Program-made: the position numbers and the translations under genes | Assembly: GCF_003312875.1 (NCBI RefSeq) | Contig: NZ_CP015163.1 | Location: forward strand, 7,130,001-7,194,000 | Reading direction: 5' to 3' | Source of the DNA: Amycolatopsis albispora | Lineage (GTDB): Bacteria; Actinomycetota; Actinomycetes; Mycobacteriales; Pseudonocardiaceae | Length of the DNA stretch: 64,000 nt | Notes under the pieces: generated by a model | Seen by the model: only the letters and a program-made list of their open reading frames with translations | Database searches by the model: none | What the model was told of the DNA's origin: nothing | Shown here: positions 60,368-64,000 of the stretch, piece after piece | Layout of the letters: every line of letters starts with the position of its first letter | Position numbering within the stretch: position 1 is the stretch's first letter

Positions 60368-62203
60368 ATGCTGTCCACTTCGCCCCGATGGCGAAAACTC
60401 GTGATCGGCGCACTGGCGGGCGTGCTCGCCCTCGGCGCCGTCACCTACCAGGGATCCAGCACCGAGGCCTACGCCGACGTGCAGACCTTCACCGATGCGA
60501 AAACCGCCTCCGACGGAAAGCGGTACTGGGTCAAGAACCACCTCGTCGGCGGGCAGGAAACCGCCCGCGCGGCCGGGGAGCAGCGCAAGAAATGGTTGCT
60601 CGTCTGGGCCGGTGACGAAAACATCGCCGACACGCTGGTCAAGGACGTGAAGAACCTGCCGGGTTCGCTCGCCGGCGGACTCGGAAAGGTGACCAATGCC
60701 TTGCCGGGCCCCGATTTCCTGGCCGTGATCGACGCGACCGAGGGTTCGGGCACCTACGGCAAGGTGGTCAACACCGCCACCGTCGGCCCGCTGGTGGAGA
60801 ACGAGCCGCACCACATGCAGTACGTGTGGCACAAGGGCGACACCATCTACGCGGGCGCGTTGTTCGCCGCGGCGACCTACGCCTTCGACGTGAGCGCGTT
60901 GCCGGAGCTGAAGCTCAAGGGCATCAGCCTGCCGACCAACACGCTCGGCGGCTCGGTGCCCGACGCGTACTGGACGCTGAAGGACGGCACCGCCTACGGC
61001 ACCTACATGGGCGGTCCGGTGGTGCCCGGCCCGTACGCCTACGCCAACGGGCAGGTCGCGGTCGGCAACGGGTTCGCCGGCAGCCCCGGCGCGCTGATCC
61101 GGTTCGACCAGACCGGCAAGGTGCTGTCGCAGACCTCGGCGGCCACCCCGCAGGGCGACAACGCCAAGCTGTGCGCGAACCTGCCGCAGCTCGGGAAACC
61201 GACCTGTGCCAACCCGCACGGCATCCAGGCCCGCGAGGACCTGAACACGCTGGTCACCAGCGACTACGCCGAACCACGCAACATCATTCTCGACCCGGTG
61301 AAGCAGCCGTCGCCGTACCTGCGGCGCCCGACCGTGCGGACCTGGGACATCACCGAGCGGGACAACCCGAAGCTGAAGGCGGTGTCCTACCTGCAAGACG
61401 GTCCGCGTGCCGATCCGGCGGACCCGCTGCACGCCGAAAGCCGCGCGGTGATGGAGACGACGGTGACGAACCTGCCCGGCCACAAGGGCGCGTTCGCGCA
61501 GACCATGCAGGGCGGCGCGGTGCACTACACGCCGGACATCACCGCCGAGGAACCGAAGTGGGTGGAGGTGTTCGACGACGGGGCCGCCAACAAGGCGATC
61601 CACGCCGGCAACGACGCCAACGGCGGCGGCTCGAACGGTGGCTGGATCCAGACCAGCCCCGACGACAAGTACCTGTACCGCGCGATTTCCGGGCGGGCGA
61701 AGGGTGCGCTCGGGCCGAACGACCCCGGCACCACCGGTGGCGTCTACGTGCTCGACATCCAGAAGCTGCTGGCCGCGGGCACCGACTTCAAGTGCAAGAT
61801 CGACACGCTGGCCGAGGCGCAGAACGGTGGTGCCGAAAGCGACTGCCCGACCGTCGCCGGGGCCGCGCCGATCAATCCCGGTCAGCCCGCCGCCGGCCCG
61901 CACTGGGGCGCCTACGACAACTTCAAGCTGGGCGCCGACGGTTTCTACCACGAAACCAAGTCGCCGGAGCGGATCGCGGTGTCGAACTACTTCGTCGCAC
62001 GGTCCGGTTTGGACGGTGACCACAAGGTGAACATGCTGAAGCTGGGCCCCGACGGGAAGGTCAGCCTGGACACCAGCTTCAAGGACGAGTTCTCCGGTCA
62101 GGTGGGCATCAACTTCAACCGGAAGGACTGGCCGCACGGTTCGTTCGGCAACGCCAAGCCGCACTCGGAGTTGTTCGTGATCGCCGACGCGGACGTGAAG
62201 TAG
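60368..62203 (+). CDS. Secreted beta-propeller protein, selenium-binding-protein-like
   Basis: A 611-aa protein starting at ATG 60368, with AGGGG upstream. An N-terminal signal peptide (LVIGALAGVLALGAVTYQG) is followed by blade-like repeats. Blocks such as NEPHHMQYVW, CANPHGIQAREDLNTLVTSDYAEPR and VRTWDITERDNPKL recall the SBP56/methanethiol oxidase fold, where His residues bind metal. PHH and PHG positions could be metal ligands here (inference). The enzyme activity is uncertain. The multi-membrane gene downstream follows after 6 bp, so the two are probably cotranscribed. Confidence 0.68.
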   Translation: MLSTSPRWRKLVIGALAGVLALGAVTYQGSSTEAYADVQTFTDAKTASDGKRYWVKNHLVGGQETARAAGEQRKKWLLVWAGDENIADTLVKDVKNLPGSLAGGLGKVTNALPGPDFLAVIDATEGSGTYGKVVNTATVGPLVENEPHHMQYVWHKGDTIYAGALFAAATYAFDVSALPELKLKGISLPTNTLGGSVPDAYWTLKDGTAYGTYMGGPVVPGPYAYANGQVAVGNGFAGSPGALIRFDQTGKVLSQTSAATPQGDNAKLCANLPQLGKPTCANPHGIQAREDLNTLVTSDYAEPRNIILDPVKQPSPYLRRPTVRTWDITERDNPKLKAVSYLQDGPRADPADPLHAESRAVMETTVTNLPGHKGAFAQTMQGGAVHYTPDITAEEPKWVEVFDDGAANKAIHAGNDANGGGSNGGWIQTSPDDKYLYRAISGRAKGALGPNDPGTTGGVYVLDIQKLLAAGTDFKCKIDTLAEAQNGGAESDCPTVAGAAPINPGQPAAGPHWGAYDNFKLGADGFYHETKSPERIAVSNYFVARSGLDGDHKVNMLKLGPDGKVSLDTSFKDEFSGQVGINFNRKDWPHGSFGNAKPHSELFVIADADVK

Positions 62204-62209
62204 GGGACC

Positions 62210-63955
62210 ATGGACCACTCGCACATCGGCGCCACCGGGTCGGCGGGTGCCGACACCGCCGCGCTGCTGCTCCGGCTGGTATTGCTGCTCGGCACGGCGT
62301 TCGTCGCCGGAACCGGGTTGCTGCGCCCGCTGGCGGACCGGATCCCGCTCCGGGTGACGGTGTTCACCTGGGCGCTGGCCGCGGTTTCGGCCGTGCTGGC
62401 GGCGGTTTCGGTGCCCGTGCTCGACGTCGACGTGGTGGGTGCCGCGGTGCACGTGGTCCTGGTGCTCGCGGTGCCGTCGGCACTGGGCAGGCCGGGCCCG
62501 GCCCGCTGGCTGTCGGCGGCACTGGTGTTGTTGCTGGTGGTGGAAACCGCCGTCGGGCGGTCGGGCGTGGAGTTCGCCGTCGACACCGTCTACGTGGCCG
62601 CGGCGGCCGCGTGGTTCGGGGTCACGGTGCTCTCCGTGGCCGTCCCGGCGGACCAGCTGCGCACCGATTCCCTGCGGCCGGGCCCGTTGTCGCTCACGCT
62701 CGGCGGGCTGCTCGTACTCGCCGGCGCGGTGCGGCTGGCCACCTCCGGCATCGGGTTCGACCGCAGGGTCCACGAAAGCGCGTTCGGCATCGCGCTGCTC
62801 GTGGTGGTGAGCCTGCCGCTGCTGGTGACGGTGGTGGCGGCCTTCCGGCCAAGCCGGGCCTACCGCTACGGCACGGCTGGCATCGTCGCGGGTTTTGTCG
62901 CCTTCAGTGCGCTGGCGGCGATCCCGCGGCCCGCCGAGCTGCCGGTGCCCGGGATTCCCGTGCTCGGGGCGGCGGCGCTCGGCGGGCAGCAGGTGCCGGT
63001 GCTGATCAGCCCGCACCGGCCGGGGCGCAATCTGGTGCACTTCCCGGCCAGCGCGGGTGATCAGCTCGATGTCGGGGTGCCGGGCGGGCCACTGGTCCGC
63101 GCGACACCCCGGGCCGGGGCCGAAGGCACCTGGGCGGAAATCGATCTGCCCACCGGACGAGGCGAAGTGCTGCTGCGCGCCGGTGACGCGGAAAACTCGG
63201 TGGACGTGGATGCCGGCGACCAGCCGGGGCCCGCACTGGCGTCCGGGGCCGACGGTCCCGAATGCGCGAGTGCCGCGCTCGGCGGGCTGATCACCGGCCG
63301 CCGCGACGTGCTCGGCTCGTGCCCGGCCGACGCACTGTCCACTGAGGACGCCGACGCGTTGCGCAAGCTGGTCACCTTCCTGGATTCCCGTGGCGCCGGC
63401 GGGATCACGCTGAAGGCCGACGACTCCCCGCGTGGGGTGGCGGCCGGGGTGGTGCGGGAGGCGGCGGCCGCGGCCGGGCTGCGGATCGACGACGACCGGC
63501 AACCGGAGAACGCGCTGGTCGCGGTGTCCGGCTGGGCCGAGGCCCACCGGGCGCTGTCCACCGCCGGTGCGCAACAGGCGGAAAGCCCGACGTACGCACA
63601 CGGGCTGTATCTGGCGCCGTGGCTGCTCAACACCCCGCTGGCGACCTCGGTGACCACCACGTCGGTGCCGCTGCGGTTCGACCCGCGGGAGCAACTGCCG
63701 GTGAGCTACGCCGTCGCCGTCGGAAATGCTTTTGGCGGCGAAAGCCCGACCATGGCCGGATTCCACGCCTGGCTGGGCACGCAGGCGGAGTCGGTGAAGG
63801 GCGAGGTGCAGATCTTCGCCGCCGCGCAGGTGACGGTGATGCCGATGGGACCCGGCGAGGCGCACGCGCCGGGCATGCCGATGACCGAAGAGCTGGCCGG
63901 GCAGTGGGTGCCGAAGGCGACCGTGGTCCCGGTGAGCCTGCCGTTGCTCACCTGA
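62210..63955 (+). CDS. Multi-membrane protein with large extracytoplasmic C-terminus
   Basis: A 581-aa protein starting at ATG 62210, with AGGGGA upstream and a His-rich start (MDHSHIG). About eight membrane helices span residues ~18-260. The remainder (~265-581) is soluble: a beta-rich domain (GEVLLRAGDAENSVDV) and a solute-binding-like domain (LVTFLDSRGAGGITLKADDS ... YAHGLYLAPWLLNTPLAT). A Met/His-rich stretch (MPMGPGEAHAPGMPM) near the C-terminus could bind copper (inference). No family is confidently recognised. Confidence 0.75.
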   Translation: MDHSHIGATGSAGADTAALLLRLVLLLGTAFVAGTGLLRPLADRIPLRVTVFTWALAAVSAVLAAVSVPVLDVDVVGAAVHVVLVLAVPSALGRPGPARWLSAALVLLLVVETAVGRSGVEFAVDTVYVAAAAAWFGVTVLSVAVPADQLRTDSLRPGPLSLTLGGLLVLAGAVRLATSGIGFDRRVHESAFGIALLVVVSLPLLVTVVAAFRPSRAYRYGTAGIVAGFVAFSALAAIPRPAELPVPGIPVLGAAALGGQQVPVLISPHRPGRNLVHFPASAGDQLDVGVPGGPLVRATPRAGAEGTWAEIDLPTGRGEVLLRAGDAENSVDVDAGDQPGPALASGADGPECASAALGGLITGRRDVLGSCPADALSTEDADALRKLVTFLDSRGAGGITLKADDSPRGVAAGVVREAAAAAGLRIDDDRQPENALVAVSGWAEAHRALSTAGAQQAESPTYAHGLYLAPWLLNTPLATSVTTTSVPLRFDPREQLPVSYAVAVGNAFGGESPTMAGFHAWLGTQAESVKGEVQIFAAAQVTVMPMGPGEAHAPGMPMTEELAGQWVPKATVVPVSLPLLT

Positions 63956-63981
63956 GCGCGGCGATTTCCCTTGGAGGAGAA

Positions 63982-64000
63982 ATGAAAAAACTGGTTTCGC
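63982..64000 (+). CDS. Start of a further gene (truncated by window)
   Basis: ATG 63982 with GGAGGAG 6-10 bases upstream; only MKKLVS is visible. The basic start suggests a signal peptide. It continues the operon of the two preceding genes, with 26 bp between. Confidence 0.6.

Overview
The window is chromosomal DNA of a high-G+C actinomycete, most likely family Pseudonocardiaceae (Amycolatopsis-like). This is inferred from strongly G/C-biased third codon positions, GTG/TTG starts, a complete Mce lipid-import operon, FAS-II type HadAB dehydratases, an F420-type LLM oxidoreductase, a TTG-started rpoB with a 1169-aa product, and actinobacterial regulatory sites (mycobacterial-type LexA box, HspR-type HAIR site, IdeR/DmdR iron box). 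Species assignment is not possible from sequence inspection alone.

Layout. 1-1039: the 5' part of a secreted sialidase-like gene and yajQ. 1040-4904: a tRNA-Tyr gene whose 3' half (58 bp, one mismatch) is repeated at 4847-4904, bracketing a small, visibly AT-richer integrated element. The element holds a wrecked tyrosine integrase, an HD-hydrolase pseudogene with a stop and a frameshift, and two intact convergent genes: a DUF5131 (phage Gp37/Gp68-like, three-Cys motif) protein and its partner TcmP. A perfect LexA/SOS box sits just before the DUF5131 gene. This SOS-controlled pair on a stranded island is the best candidate for an undescribed system. 4964-20117: ordinary core and accessory genes (repeat lipoprotein, two paralogous TetR regulators, AarF/UbiB kinase, a two-component pair, DedA, Lon with an HspR site, a methyltransferase, a GNAT protein, a degenerate-GGDEF/EAL protein).

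20193-30917: tRNA-Thr, tRNA-Met, rpmG, hadA-hadB, tRNA-Trp, secE, nusG, rplK, rplA, the classical actinobacterial order, interrupted by a secreted serine protease and by a block with an SGNH esterase, a GntR/DUF1648 pair, an LLM oxidoreductase and an aminotransferase. 31123-33149: an iron-box-controlled siderophore-binding lipoprotein and a P/Q-rich membrane protein. 33290-34491: L10 leader, rplJ, rplL.

34711-46109: one tightly coupled operon encoding an Mce transporter (MceG ATPase, YrbE A/B permeases, MceA-F, two Mce-associated proteins), lying between rplL and rpoB where M. tuberculosis keeps only mkl (mceG). 47007-54518: rpoB and rpoC. 54608-59132: azoreductase, an ABC-2 exporter and a divergent DesK/DesR-like two-component system. 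59138-64000: a secreted VanX-like dipeptidase, a secreted beta-propeller protein, a multi-membrane protein, and the start of one more gene.

Repeats are a theme. They include a dispersed palindrome (core GCTTYTGCGGGCAAAAGC) at four intergenic loci, a three-copy 168-bp tandem repeat between the Mce operon and rpoB, a degenerate 49-bp tandem array at 25.5-25.9 kb, and a nested palindrome between dedA and lon.
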